Source of the DNA: Flavobacterium hungaricum
GTDB lineage: Bacteria > Bacteroidota > Bacteroidia > Flavobacteriales > Flavobacteriaceae
Length of the DNA stretch: 64,000 nt
Direction: 5' to 3'
Assembly (NCBI RefSeq): GCF_015182285.1
Contig: NZ_PRDM01000002.1
Span: 1,116,001 to 1,180,000, forward strand
In this document: piece by piece, positions 24,969 through 33,417 of the stretch
How positions within the stretch are numbered: position 1 is the stretch's first letter
Layout: the number at the start of each line of letters is the position of its first letter
Notes under the pieces: generated by a model
Told to the model about the DNA's origin: nothing
Seen by the model: the letters and a program-made list of their open reading frames with translations, nothing else
Database searches by the model: none
Translations under genes and position numbers: made by a program

Positions 24969-26216
24969 CTAGCCAATCAATTGTGTAAACAAATCCTGAT
25001 TGTCGTTTAGGTATTGAAATTCAAATCCGTTTTGTGTCATATTGAGTTTGATTGACATGATATCATTTTTGTTTTTCAATTCTAACCCCACAACAACAGA
25101 GCCTACTTCGCGGTTGTTTTTTTTATGAAACTGAAAATAAGTGATGTCATCATCGGGTCCTAAAATGTTATTTACAAACTCTTTTAAAGCACCAGGACGC
25201 TGTGGGAACTGAATCATAAAGTAGTGCATTAGTCCTTCATACAATAAAGAACGTTCTTTAATTTCTGCCGTTCTTTCAATATCATTATTACTGCCGCTTA
25301 CAACACAGACTACAGTTTTGCCTTTTATTTTATCTTTATAAAAATCCAAAGCAGCAATGGTTAATGCGCCAGCTGGTTCAACGACCATTGCTTCTTCATT
25401 ATACAATCTCAAAATAGTAGTGCAGACTTTACCTTCGGGAACCAAAATAATATCGTGAAGATTCTGTTTACAGATTTCAAAAGTTGTGTCGCCGACTTGT
25501 TTTACAGCAGCACCGTCAACAAATTTATCAATGGTTTTTAAAGGCGTGTTTTTGTTTTCTTCAATCGAAGTTTTCATAGACGGTGCACCTTTTGGTTCAA
25601 CGCCGATAATTTTAGTATGCGGACTTAAATGTTTGAATACTTCAGAAAGGCCAGAAGCAAGTCCGCCGCCGCCAATCGGTACAAAAACGTAATCAATAGG
25701 TTCTTTATAACTTTCTAAAATTTCCAAACCTACAGTTCCTTGACCTGCAATTACTTTTTCATCATCAAAAGGATGAATAAAAGTTTTATGGTTTTTAATG
25801 GCATCCGCAGTTGCAGAGGCGTAGGCATCATCAAAGGTATCTCCGGTAAGCACAATTTCGACAAACGATTTTCCAAATAACTGAACTTGTTTTACTTTTT
25901 GTTTTGGAGTTGTTTTGGGCATGTAAATTTTGCCTTGAATCTGAAGTAAACTGCAGGAATATGCAACGCCTTGCGCGTGATTTCCGGCACTTGCGCATAC
26001 AATTCCGTTTGCTTTTTCTTTTTCGTTTAACGAAGAAATCTTATTGTAAGCACCTCTAATCTTGTACGAACGTACAATCTGTAAATCTTCCCGTTTCAAT
26101 AAAATGGTTGATTTGAATTCGTCTGAAAGATTTAAATTTTGGGTCAAAGGCGTTGCAGCAACTACACTTTCGAGCTGCTTTTTTGCATTAAGTACTTCGT
26201 TAAATAAACTCATCAT
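24969..26216 (-). CDS. ilvA: Threonine ammonia-lyase (threonine dehydratase)
   Basis: A 415-residue fold-type II PLP enzyme. The cofactor Lys is in RSYKIRGAYNK (about 52), the phosphate-binding loop is SAGNHAQGVAYS and the Gly loop is IGGGGLASGL. A C-terminal ACT-like domain (about 325-415; FMIQFPQRPGALKEFVNNILG) suggests feedback control. It converts Thr to 2-oxobutanoate, the first step to Ile. The ATG at 26216 was chosen; the longer frame begins with TTG inside a repeat. It sits downstream of an Ile-rich leader ORF and terminator, so it is probably attenuated by Ile supply. Confidence 0.95.
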   Translation of the reverse strand: MMSLFNEVLNAKKQLESVVAATPLTQNLNLSDEFKSTILLKREDLQIVRSYKIRGAYNKISSLNEKEKANGIVCASAGNHAQGVAYSCSLLQIQGKIYMPKTTPKQKVKQVQLFGKSFVEIVLTGDTFDDAYASATADAIKNHKTFIHPFDDEKVIAGQGTVGLEILESYKEPIDYVFVPIGGGGLASGLSEVFKHLSPHTKIIGVEPKGAPSMKTSIEENKNTPLKTIDKFVDGAAVKQVGDTTFEICKQNLHDIILVPEGKVCTTILRLYNEEAMVVEPAGALTIAALDFYKDKIKGKTVVCVVSGSNNDIERTAEIKERSLLYEGLMHYFMIQFPQRPGALKEFVNNILGPDDDITYFQFHKKNNREVGSVVVGLELKNKNDIMSIKLNMTQNGFEFQYLNDNQDLFTQLIG

Positions 26217-26227
26217 GTTTTGTTTTT

Positions 26228-26306
26228 TTGCCAAGAATTACACGAATTGAAACTAATTTTATTCTCTTGGAAAAAACAATTCGTGCTAATTGGTGCAATT
26301 CGTGGC
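26228..26306. repeat. Degenerate palindromic repeat (GCCAMGAATTNCACGAATT family)
   Basis: GCCAAGAATTACACGAATTG on one side and AATTGGTGCAATTCGTGGC on the other form an imperfect inverted repeat, related to 20384-20515. It lies between the ilv attenuator and the ilvA start. Confidence 0.6.
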
Positions 26307-26333
26307 TATTTTAAAATCTTTTTTAAAATAAAA

Positions 26334-26353
26334 AACCTCCCAATTGGGAGGTT
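26334..26353 (-). terminator. ilv attenuator terminator hairpin
   Basis: The 20-base perfect palindrome AACCTCCCAATTGGGAGGTT is followed on the minus strand by TTTTATTTT. It stands 41 bases after the Ile-leader stop and 118 bases before ilvA, the order expected of an attenuator. Confidence 0.85.
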
Positions 26354-26394
26354 TCTATAAATTATATTTTACTTACTTATATAACACCTCGCCA

Positions 26395-26454
26395 TTACTG
26401 CTGAATTGCAATAATGCTGCTAATAGCGATAATAATGTTAGTAGAATTAGTCAT
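26395..26454 (-). CDS. Ile-rich leader peptide of ilvA
   Basis: A 19-codon ORF from ATG 26454 to TAA 26395-26397 encodes MTNSTNIIIAISSIIAIQQ. Seven of 19 residues are Ile, with no Leu or Val. A TACATTTG promoter box lies at 26480-26473, about 19 bases upstream, and a strong terminator hairpin follows before ilvA. This is the classic arrangement for transcription attenuation by charged tRNA: Ile shortage would stall the ribosome and favour an antiterminator. The antiterminator pairing was not worked out. It is too short for normal gene finding. Confidence 0.85.
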   Translation of the reverse strand: MTNSTNIIIAISSIIAIQQ

Positions 26455-26472
26455 TTTTTCTTGATTGAAAAA

Positions 26473-26480
26473 CAAATGTA
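26473..26480 (-). promoter_or_regulatory. Promoter -7 box TACATTTG for leader and ilvA
   Basis: Exact match to TAnnTTTG on the minus strand, just before the Ile leader ATG. The box follows the stop of the DUF4136 gene by a few bases, so the -33 region lies within that gene's end. Confidence 0.6.
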
Positions 26481-26487
26481 CTTAAAA

Positions 26488-27027
26488 TTATTTTTTTACA
26501 GGCGGGTATTGCGCTAAAATTTTGTTTACAAACTCTGCTACTTTTTGATCTTTTTTATCAATATTTCGTGTCAAAGTACCTTGACCTTCACCTTGCCAGA
26601 TCATTTCTTTCTTTTTAGCATCGATTAAATCAATATACAAAGTTCCTTCTGTAGAAGTAGAAACCGTAGTTTGATTACCTCCATACATCATCCAAGGATT
26701 CCATCCCCATCCCCAGCCGTAACCCCAGCCGGCGCTGAATTGGTTTACATTTACCTGCTCTCTCGATTTGGTAAAAATATTGATTAATAAATCTGGGTTT
26801 TCACTTTTAGTCAACCCTTTGGCCTGCATTTCATTGTCAATTGCATGCAGGATTCTTCGTTTATCTAAATCGGAAATTTCAACCTTATCAATTCCGGGCT
26901 TAAAGAAAGCATACGTTTTATAAGGCGCAAAATCTACATTTTTATCGTAGTCAGAATATACCGTAACACTGCTGCAGGAAGCAAGTACCAAAAGCAAAAA
27001 GACAGGAATTAGTTTGAAAGTTCTCAT
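26488..27027 (-). CDS. DUF4136 lipoprotein
   Basis: A 179-residue protein with lipoprotein signal MRTFKLIPVFLLLVLASCSS (Cys about 18) and the DUF4136 pattern SDYDKNVDFAPYKTYAFF, then LDKRRILHAIDNEMQAKGL, a Trp/Gly-rich loop (GWGYGWGWGWNPW) and GTLYIDLIDAKKKEMIWQGEG. The family is a periplasmic or outer-membrane lipoprotein of unknown role. It starts 27 bases after hutU's stop on the same strand, but the link may be only positional. Confidence 0.9.
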   Translation of the reverse strand: MRTFKLIPVFLLLVLASCSSVTVYSDYDKNVDFAPYKTYAFFKPGIDKVEISDLDKRRILHAIDNEMQAKGLTKSENPDLLINIFTKSREQVNVNQFSAGWGYGWGWGWNPWMMYGGNQTTVSTSTEGTLYIDLIDAKKKEMIWQGEGQGTLTRNIDKKDQKVAEFVNKILAQYPPVKK

Positions 27028-27054
27028 ATTATTAAAAATTAAGTGTTCTTGTTG

Positions 27055-29031
27055 TTAAAGTAAACTCTCGTCAACAAAGTTGGGTAAAGTTACCTTTAGT
27101 AAAGGCTCTACGTCCATTGCTCTTTTTATGGCAAAAACAGCACCTTCATTTCGAGCCCAGCTTCTTCTTGAAATTCCGTTGTTAACATCCCAGAAAAGCA
27201 TTGATGCTAAACGTTTTGAAGCCTCTTTAGAACCATCAAGAACCATACCAAACCCGCCGTTTATGACCTCTCCCCAGCCAACTCCGCCGCCGTTATGGAT
27301 TGATACCCAGGTTGCTCCTCTAAAACTGTCTCCAATTACGTTATGAATGGCCATATCGGCTGTAAAACGAGATCCGTCATAGATATTTGAAGTTTCTCTG
27401 TACGGAGAATCTGTACCCGAAACATCGTGATGATCGCGCCCTAAAACCACAGCTCCGATTTCGCCTTTTGCAATTGCCTGATTAAAAGCTTCAGCAATTT
27501 TAACTCTTCCTTCCGCATCAGCATAAAGAATTCGGGCTTGCGAACCTACAACGAGTTTGTTTTCCTGTGCGCCTTTTATCCATTTAATATTGTCCTGCAT
27601 TTGCTGCTGAATTTCGTCTGGAGCCGTTTTTGCCATTTCTTCTAATACTTGAATGGCAATTGCATCCGTTCTTAATAAATCTTCAGGTTTTCCAGAGGTA
27701 CAAACCCAGCGGAAAGGACCAAATCCGTAATCGAAACACATTGGTCCCATAATATCCTGAACGTAACTCGGATATTTAAAATCGATATTGTTTGCTGCCA
27801 TGACAGCTGCGCCTGCGCGTGAAGCTTCTAGTAAAAAGGCATTTCCGTAATCAAAAAAGTAAGTTCCTTTTGCCGTGTGTTTGTTAATTGCATCGGCATG
27901 TCTGCGAAGGCTTTCCTGAACTTTTTCTTTGAATAACTCCGGATTTTCAGCCATCATTTTGTTGGCATCTTCAAATGAAATTCCAACCGGATAATAACCG
28001 CCTGCCCACGGATTATGTAAGGAAGTCTGGTCTGAGCCTAAATCAATTTTGATATTTTCTTTATCAAAACATTCCCAAACATCAACTACATTTCCTAGAT
28101 AAGCAATAGAAACGGTTTCTTTATTGGCTTTCGCCGAGTTAACTCTCTTAACCAATTCTTCGGTAGAAGTTACAATTTCATTAATCCAGCCTTGTTCGTG
28201 GCGAATTTTGGTAATTTTTGGATTTACTTCGGCGCAGACCGTAATACAGCCGGCAATATTTCCTGCTTTTGGCTGTGCGCCGGACATACCGCCCAAACCA
28301 GAAGTTACAAAAAGATTTCCTTCAGGATTAAGTTTTATTTTTCTAAAACCATTCAAAACTGTAATCGTAGTTCCGTGTACAATTCCCTGCGGGCCAATGT
28401 ACATATAACTTCCCGCAGTCATTTGTCCGTATTGCGAAACTCCCAAAGCATTCATTTTTTCCCAATCGTCAGGTTTAGAATAATTAGGGATCACCATTCC
28501 GTTTGTTACCACAACTCTTGGCGCTTCTTTGTGTGATGGAAATAATCCCATCGGATGCCCTGAGTACATTGTTAAAGTCTGCTCATCTGTCATTTCAGAC
28601 AAATACTGCATTGTCAATAAATATTGTGCCCAGTTCTGAAAAACAGCACCGTTTCCGCCATAAGTGATCAACTCATGCGGATGCTGCGCGACAGCATAAT
28701 CCAGATTGTTCTGAATCATGTGCATAATCGCTTTTGCCTGCAATGATTTTCCCGGATATTCATCAATTGGTCTTGCGTACATTTTATAATCTGGACGAAG
28801 ACGGTACATGTAAATACGCCCGTAAGTCTCTAATTCTTCTGAAAATTCAGGAATTAGTTCGGCGTGGTGTTTTGGATCGAAATAACGCAAAGCATTTTTC
28901 AGTGCCAGTTTTTTTTCTTCTGCCGAAAGAATTTCTTTTCGTTTCGGAGCATGATTAATAGCGGGATCGTAAACCTGCTTTGGCGGTAATATAGAAGGAA
29001 TTCCTTGTTGTATTTGTTCTTTGAAAGTCAT
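27055..29031 (-). CDS. hutU: Urocanate hydratase
   Basis: A 658-residue protein of the longer urocanase form. Visible family segments include ITYGGNGAVFQNWAQYLL, YSGHPMGLFPSH, YMYIGPQGIVHGTT, the NAD-region GGMSGAQPKAGNIAGC, and near the end ATWVSIHNGGGVGWGEVINGGFGM followed by NNGISRRSWARNEGA. It hydrates urocanate to imidazolone propionate in histidine breakdown, with tightly bound NAD. No other hut gene is in the window, so the pathway is split on the chromosome. Confidence 0.95.
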   Translation of the reverse strand: MTFKEQIQQGIPSILPPKQVYDPAINHAPKRKEILSAEEKKLALKNALRYFDPKHHAELIPEFSEELETYGRIYMYRLRPDYKMYARPIDEYPGKSLQAKAIMHMIQNNLDYAVAQHPHELITYGGNGAVFQNWAQYLLTMQYLSEMTDEQTLTMYSGHPMGLFPSHKEAPRVVVTNGMVIPNYSKPDDWEKMNALGVSQYGQMTAGSYMYIGPQGIVHGTTITVLNGFRKIKLNPEGNLFVTSGLGGMSGAQPKAGNIAGCITVCAEVNPKITKIRHEQGWINEIVTSTEELVKRVNSAKANKETVSIAYLGNVVDVWECFDKENIKIDLGSDQTSLHNPWAGGYYPVGISFEDANKMMAENPELFKEKVQESLRRHADAINKHTAKGTYFFDYGNAFLLEASRAGAAVMAANNIDFKYPSYVQDIMGPMCFDYGFGPFRWVCTSGKPEDLLRTDAIAIQVLEEMAKTAPDEIQQQMQDNIKWIKGAQENKLVVGSQARILYADAEGRVKIAEAFNQAIAKGEIGAVVLGRDHHDVSGTDSPYRETSNIYDGSRFTADMAIHNVIGDSFRGATWVSIHNGGGVGWGEVINGGFGMVLDGSKEASKRLASMLFWDVNNGISRRSWARNEGAVFAIKRAMDVEPLLKVTLPNFVDESLL

Positions 29032-29035
29032 TTTT

Positions 29036-29098
29036 TAAGATGCTAAGTTGCTTTTTTTAAAGTTCTAAGTTACTAAGAATCTAAGTTTCTAAGATTTT
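29036..29098 (+). repeat. Degenerate period-8 repeat (CTAAGNNN), copy 3
   Basis: Directly upstream of the hutU start: CTAAGTTG, a T-rich slip, then CTAAGTTA, CTAAGAAT, CTAAGTTT, CTAAGATT. Here the repeat faces a gene's 5' end, unlike copies 1 and 2. Confidence 0.7.
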
Positions 29099-29141
29099 AT
29101 TCAATAATCTATTATGAAAGTAAGTAACTTGTTTTATAATT

Positions 29142-29343
29142 GTGTCGCCCCGCTGGGGCTTAAATGTGCATGATAATTTTATTTCTATAAATATTTCGCT
29201 CCTAACGGAACTTATTTAGTATTTAAATTCGCATTACAATTTTATTTCGCTTCAAATGGAAACAGCAATAAGCCTTGGAAAGGCGAAATATTTATAGGAA
29301 ATTATAGTCATCAAAACAAAAGCTCCATAGGAGCGAAATGTCC
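29142..29343. repeat. REP-type palindromic cluster in the hutU/dehydrogenase spacer
   Basis: The 505-bp spacer 29032-29536 has no gene. It holds GCCCCGCTGGGGC (29147-29159), TTTCGCTCCTAACGGA (29195-29210) with its near complement CTCCATAGGAGCGAAATG (29323-29340), and the inverted pair TTTCTATAAATATTTCGC / GCGAAATATTTATAGGAAA. Together these form a nested palindromic cluster. The GCTCC...GGAGC units resemble REP sequences common in this lineage. No RAYT-type transposase is in the window. Confidence 0.75.
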
Positions 29344-29536
29344 ATGAAAATTCGAAAAAAATGATTATCTCATTTTAAAATGGACACATTTCATAATTTA
29401 AAAAAAACTATGGATAACGAATATCCGACCTATGATAGGATTTGTGGATTTTAATCCTAAATTTTCTTGAGCGGATATCCATGTAAATATTTTAGATTTT
29501 AGACTTAGATTTTAAATTGGAATTTGGAATTTGATT

Positions 29537-30511
29537 CTAAAAATAAACTTCCTCATTAACACAAAAAGGCATTTTTTTATTCTCAAAAAGCGCAATTATA
29601 TTTTGTGCTGCACAAACTGCCATTCCGTTCCTGGCTTCGTAAGTTGCAGAACCAATATGCGGCAATATACAACAATTTGAAAGTGATAATAGGGGATTGT
29701 CTGGCTTCATGGGTTCCGGATTGGTAACGTCAAGTCCGGCACCCCAGATTATATCATTTGTCAAGGCATCAAACAAATCATTTTCATTATGAAATTTTCC
29801 TCTTGCGGTATTGATAAAAATGGAATTGCGTTTCATTTTTGCAAAAGCATTTTTATTGAATAGTTCGTTATTTTCTTCGCTGTAATTAGAATGAATACTT
29901 AAAACATCACTTTGTGAAAGTAAAGTTTCAAAATCTACATACGCAGCGTCCAGTTCTTTTTCGGCATTTTCATTCTGAGAGCGATTGTGGTAAATAATGT
30001 TCATTCCAAAAGCGGCTTTGCATTTTTGGGCCATTTCAAAACCAATTCTTCCCAAACCAAATATTCCGAGTGTTTTCCCGTAAAGTTCCTGTCCTAAATT
30101 GGCTAGCGCATTAAAACTTCCCCAATCGCCATTTATAATTCTTTTATGATTGAAAAATGATTTTCGGGCAACACTCTGCATTAGTAAAAAAGCAACATCA
30201 GACGTTGCTCTGCTTAAAACATCGGGTGTATTTCCAACAGGAATATTTCGCTTAGTCGCAGATTCCATATTAACAGAATCAAAACCTACAGAAAACAGAG
30301 CGATGCCTTTTAAATTTGGACACTGATTAAAAAAATCTTCGTCCAGATTGTTAGAACCTACATTTAGAAGAGCATCATGCTGTTGACAGAATTTTATTAA
30401 TTCGGCTCTGGATAAAACATTCTCGGTGGGATTTAGGGTAAACTGAATGCCTTTTTCCTGAAGTAATGCAATGCCGGCTTCGGGTATATTTTTATTTATA
30501 AAAACGTTCAT
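29537..30511 (-). CDS. D-2-hydroxyacid dehydrogenase
   Basis: A 324-residue NAD(P)-dependent dehydrogenase. The Rossmann motif GIFGLGRIGFEMAQ is at about 150, the catalytic Arg in NTARGKFHNENDLFDAL, and the catalytic His in ILPHIGSATYEAR near 280, with Glu in the NPEPMKPDNPL region. After the Rossmann strand, YHNRSQ suggests Arg/Ser contact with NADPH, as in glyoxylate/hydroxypyruvate reductases. The exact substrate is open. It is not in an operon with hutU given the long repeat-filled spacer. Confidence 0.9.
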   Translation of the reverse strand: MNVFINKNIPEAGIALLQEKGIQFTLNPTENVLSRAELIKFCQQHDALLNVGSNNLDEDFFNQCPNLKGIALFSVGFDSVNMESATKRNIPVGNTPDVLSRATSDVAFLLMQSVARKSFFNHKRIINGDWGSFNALANLGQELYGKTLGIFGLGRIGFEMAQKCKAAFGMNIIYHNRSQNENAEKELDAAYVDFETLLSQSDVLSIHSNYSEENNELFNKNAFAKMKRNSIFINTARGKFHNENDLFDALTNDIIWGAGLDVTNPEPMKPDNPLLSLSNCCILPHIGSATYEARNGMAVCAAQNIIALFENKKMPFCVNEEVYF

Positions 30512-30659
30512 TTTGTTTATATTTTTAGATGTTAGATTCTTGGACTTCTTAGATTTTTTTGAAGTTAAAAATCATATCTATCTTTAGTGAGGTTAGTTTA
30601 ATTTAAAATTCACTTTCAATAATTATCTAATTATTAAATTGGTACATTTTCTAATTGGA

Positions 30660-30836
30660 TTATTTCTTAATCCGGCCTGTTTTTTTATCGTATCCGTACG
30701 GACAGTGACGACAGCCGCTTTTACAGCAATAACCACGTTTTAAATGGTGTTTTTCGGTAAAGCATTTGTAACCTTCGGGCGTATAGTAAAAATCTTCGCC
30801 TTCGATTAATTTATTTTCATTACTTTGCTCTTTCAT
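30660..30836 (-). CDS. DUF5522 small Cys-rich protein
   Basis: A 58-codon ORF from ATG 30836 to TAA 30660-30662. It starts MKEQSNENKLIEGEDFYYTP and has the cluster GYCCKSGCRHCPYGYD (Cys at 37, 38, 42, 45, plus Cys25), which defines the DUF5522 family. The Cys pattern suggests metal binding. No function is known. It lies head-to-head with the next operon. Confidence 0.88.
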   Translation of the reverse strand: MKEQSNENKLIEGEDFYYTPEGYKCFTEKHHLKRGYCCKSGCRHCPYGYDKKTGRIKK

Positions 30837-30952
30837 AAATCTGCTTCGCGTTCATTTTTGTGATAAAGTATAATCAAAAAACAATTATTCTGATTATGAT
30901 TTTATTGAAATTGAACAATTTTATAGTTACAAATTTATAAATTTTACAGCCA

Positions 30953-31288
30953 ATGTTTCTGATTGTTGCCAAATATTTAATTCCGAAAGGTTATCGAGGA
31001 ATGGCTGTTTTTCCGTTTGTATTAATGAAATATGATTTTGATAAAACTAATAAAGTCTTTGTAAATCATGAAAAAATACATTTGAGACAGCAGTTTGAGA
31101 TGTTAATTCTTCCGTTTTTTATTTGGTATGTTTTAGAGTTTTTTATTCGTTTAGTGCAATATAAAAACAAAGATCTGGCTTATCGAAATATTAGTTTTGA
31201 AAGAGAAGCTTATGCAAATGAGAACGATTACAATTATTTGAAAAACCGATCGTTATTTCAGTTTTTAAAATATATTAAAGCAAAATGA
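30953..31288 (+). CDS. Small membrane protein with HExxH-like motif
   Basis: A 111-residue protein beginning MFLIVAKYLIPKGYRGMAVF. It contains VNHEKIHLRQQFEM near residues 40-50, an HExxH zinc-peptidase motif, followed by a hydrophobic helix (LILPFFIWYVLEFFIRL) and SFEREAYANENDYNYL, where the Glu may be the third ligand. This resembles the core of M48/M56-type membrane peptidases, cut down to a minimum. It overlaps the next gene by the ATGA arrangement, so they are co-translated. Peptidase activity is inferred. Confidence 0.75.
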   Translation: MFLIVAKYLIPKGYRGMAVFPFVLMKYDFDKTNKVFVNHEKIHLRQQFEMLILPFFIWYVLEFFIRLVQYKNKDLAYRNISFEREAYANENDYNYLKNRSLFQFLKYIKAK

Positions 31289-32190
31289 AAATCTTAAACC
31301 AACAGATTCCAATCACTTTTCAGAATGGTATTTCTTTAACTATAAAACGAGAAGATCAAAATCATCCGTTTATTTCTGGAAACAAATTACGAAAATTAAA
31401 ATACAATTTACTTCAGGCTAAAGCCGAAAATAAAAAAACATTACTGACTTTTGGAGGTGCATTTTCAAACCATATTGCGGCCACTGCTTATGCGGGAAAA
31501 GAACAGGGTTTTAAGACTATTGGAGTCATTCGCGGAGACGAACTTTTAGATAAAATTGAAGAAAATCCAACGCTGAAATTTGCTCAGGAAAACGGAATGC
31601 AATTTGACTTTGTTTCCAGGGAAGATTATCGTTTAAAAACAGAAATTTCATTTATAGAAAAGCTGAGAGCCAAATTCGGCGATTTTTATCTGGTTCCGGA
31701 AGGCGGCACAAATGAATTGGCCGTAAAAGGCTGCAAAGAGATTTTGACCAATGAAGATTCTATTTTTGATTACGTTTGCTGTGCTGTGGGAACCGGCGGC
31801 ACAATTTCTGGATTAATTAATAGTGCATTGCCAAATCAGAAGATTTTAGGCTTTCCTGCGTTAAAAGGTGACTTTTTACAAGAGGAAATTCGTATTTTTG
31901 CAAAAAAAGATAACTGGAATTTAATTTCTGACTATCATTTTGGAGGTTATGGCAAGGTAAATTTAGAATTAATTGAATTTATTAATACTTTTTTTGACCA
32001 AACAAATGTTCCATTAGATCCAATTTATACAGGAAAGATGGTTTTTGGCGTTATAGATTTGATACACAAAAATTATTTTCCTGCTAACACAAAAATTTTA
32101 CTCATTCATACCGGCGGACTGCAGGGAATTGAAGGAATGAATTTGAAATTGAAGCAGAAGAAATTACCAATACTTAAAAGTAATGATTAA
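31285..32190 (+). CDS. PLP enzyme: ACC deaminase / D-cysteine desulfhydrase family
   Basis: A 301-residue fold-type II PLP enzyme. The cofactor Lys is in HPFISGNKLRKLKYNLL at about 36, the substrate loop is GGAFSNHIAATAYAG, the phosphate loop CAVGTGGTISGL, and the end LLIHTGGLQGIEGM. Family members remove sulfide from D-cysteine or deaminate aminocyclopropane carboxylate; the former is more likely in bacteria like this. It is the middle gene of a coupled set: it overlaps the preceding gene by 4 bases and the following one by 8. Confidence 0.9.
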   Translation: MKILNQQIPITFQNGISLTIKREDQNHPFISGNKLRKLKYNLLQAKAENKKTLLTFGGAFSNHIAATAYAGKEQGFKTIGVIRGDELLDKIEENPTLKFAQENGMQFDFVSREDYRLKTEISFIEKLRAKFGDFYLVPEGGTNELAVKGCKEILTNEDSIFDYVCCAVGTGGTISGLINSALPNQKILGFPALKGDFLQEEIRIFAKKDNWNLISDYHFGGYGKVNLELIEFINTFFDQTNVPLDPIYTGKMVFGVIDLIHKNYFPANTKILLIHTGGLQGIEGMNLKLKQKKLPILKSND

Positions 32191-33085
32191 AAAAATTGTA
32201 TTACTTCTCGTAATATTAGCATTAGCAAGCTGTTCTTCCAGTAAGCCTGCAATCGCGACGACTAAAAAAGCGGCTGCTGTACAGAGGCCGAGAGTTGCAT
32301 CCACCAAAAAATCAACTCCTGTAAAACCAATTGGTAAAAATTACCCTTCTACAAATAATACAACAGAGGTTATTCAGTCTACTTCCAAAACCACTGTAAC
32401 CATCGATTTGATCAATAATTATGTTTTGCAGTACAAAGATATTGCTGTTGGAAACATGAAAACCTACGGAATTCCGGCAAGTATCATTTTGGCGCAGGGA
32501 ATTTTAGAATCAGGGGCGGGAAGAGGAGATTTAGCATTAGAAGCAAATAATCATTTCGGAATAAAATGTCATAAAGACTGGCTTGGTGAAAGTGTTCGTC
32601 ATGATGATGACTCGGCTCAGGAATGTTTTAGAAAATATCCTCACGCATCAGAATCGTATAGAGATCACGCTTTGTTTTTGGTTGGAAAAAAAAGATACGA
32701 ATCACTTTTTACCTATGAAAAAGATGATTATAAGGCTTGGGCAAAAGGCTTAAGAGCTTGTGGTTACGCAACAGATCCTAATTATCCCGATAAATTAATC
32801 AGTTATATTGAGCGTTATAACCTGCATCAATACGATTGTCAGGTTACAGGAAAAACGTATGTTGCGATTAACAAAACGGCACCGGCTAGAAGTTCATCTT
32901 CAGCTGTAAATTCTGATCCAAAAATAAATATGAATCCATATGATCCGAATTTATATGAAGTTCAAAAAGGCGATACGCTTTACTCAATTTCAAAGAAATT
33001 CAATTTACTAGTTGATGATTTAAAAAGAATAAATAATCTAAGTGATAACGCGATTTCGATCGGACAGAGGCTGAAGGTGAAGTAA
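32183..33085 (+). CDS. Glucosaminidase (FlgJ-like) lipoprotein with LysM domain
   Basis: A 300-residue protein with lipoprotein signal (VILALASCSSS; Cys about 16) and a Lys/Thr-rich linker. A glucosaminidase domain at about 75-220 has ASIILAQGILESGAGRGDLA with the catalytic Glu, NNHFGIKCH and YPDKLISYIERYNL. A C-terminal LysM follows at about 255-300 (YEVQKGDTLYSISKKFNLL). It trims peptidoglycan glycan strands, held by the lipid anchor and LysM. It overlaps the PLP enzyme gene, although the functions are not obviously linked. Confidence 0.93.
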   Translation: MIKKIVLLLVILALASCSSSKPAIATTKKAAAVQRPRVASTKKSTPVKPIGKNYPSTNNTTEVIQSTSKTTVTIDLINNYVLQYKDIAVGNMKTYGIPASIILAQGILESGAGRGDLALEANNHFGIKCHKDWLGESVRHDDDSAQECFRKYPHASESYRDHALFLVGKKRYESLFTYEKDDYKAWAKGLRACGYATDPNYPDKLISYIERYNLHQYDCQVTGKTYVAINKTAPARSSSSAVNSDPKINMNPYDPNLYEVQKGDTLYSISKKFNLLVDDLKRINNLSDNAISIGQRLKVK

Positions 33086-33131
33086 GTTTTTTAGTTTTTA
33101 GTTTCAGCGGCAGTTTTCAGTTATGTGTAAT

Positions 33132-33383
33132 ATGAAAAAGAAAGTTTTAGTACTAATTGCTGCTTTTGCAACAGTTTTAATTATCAGGCTCTTTTTTGGA
33201 GTTTACGAGCATGATGAGTTTGCAGAAAGCCATCTTTTTGTAAAACATCGCCCAACCTGGAAATGGAAATTTTATTCTCCTCAGGGAATGTCAGATACAA
33301 AAATCGAAGAACTTTCGGAAGAAAAACAAACAGAGCAAAAATATTTTAATGAGTTTATAAGAGATCAGGGCCTAAGTAGGTAA
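33132..33383 (+). CDS. Small membrane-anchored protein
   Basis: An 83-residue protein, [23 protein letters not shown] at the start forming one membrane helix, then a polar domain with [20 protein letters not shown] and a Lys/Glu-rich end. No family recognised. The frame also has an ATG three codons upstream (33123). Its position just before hemL with a 34-base AT-rich gap suggests co-transcription. Function unknown. Confidence 0.7.
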   Translation: MKKKVLVLIAAFATVLIIRLFFGVYEHDEFAESHLFVKHRPTWKWKFYSPQGMSDTKIEELSEEKQTEQKYFNEFIRDQGLSR

Positions 33384-33417
33384 TCTAAAATCTAAACTCA
33401 AAAATCTAAAATCAAAA

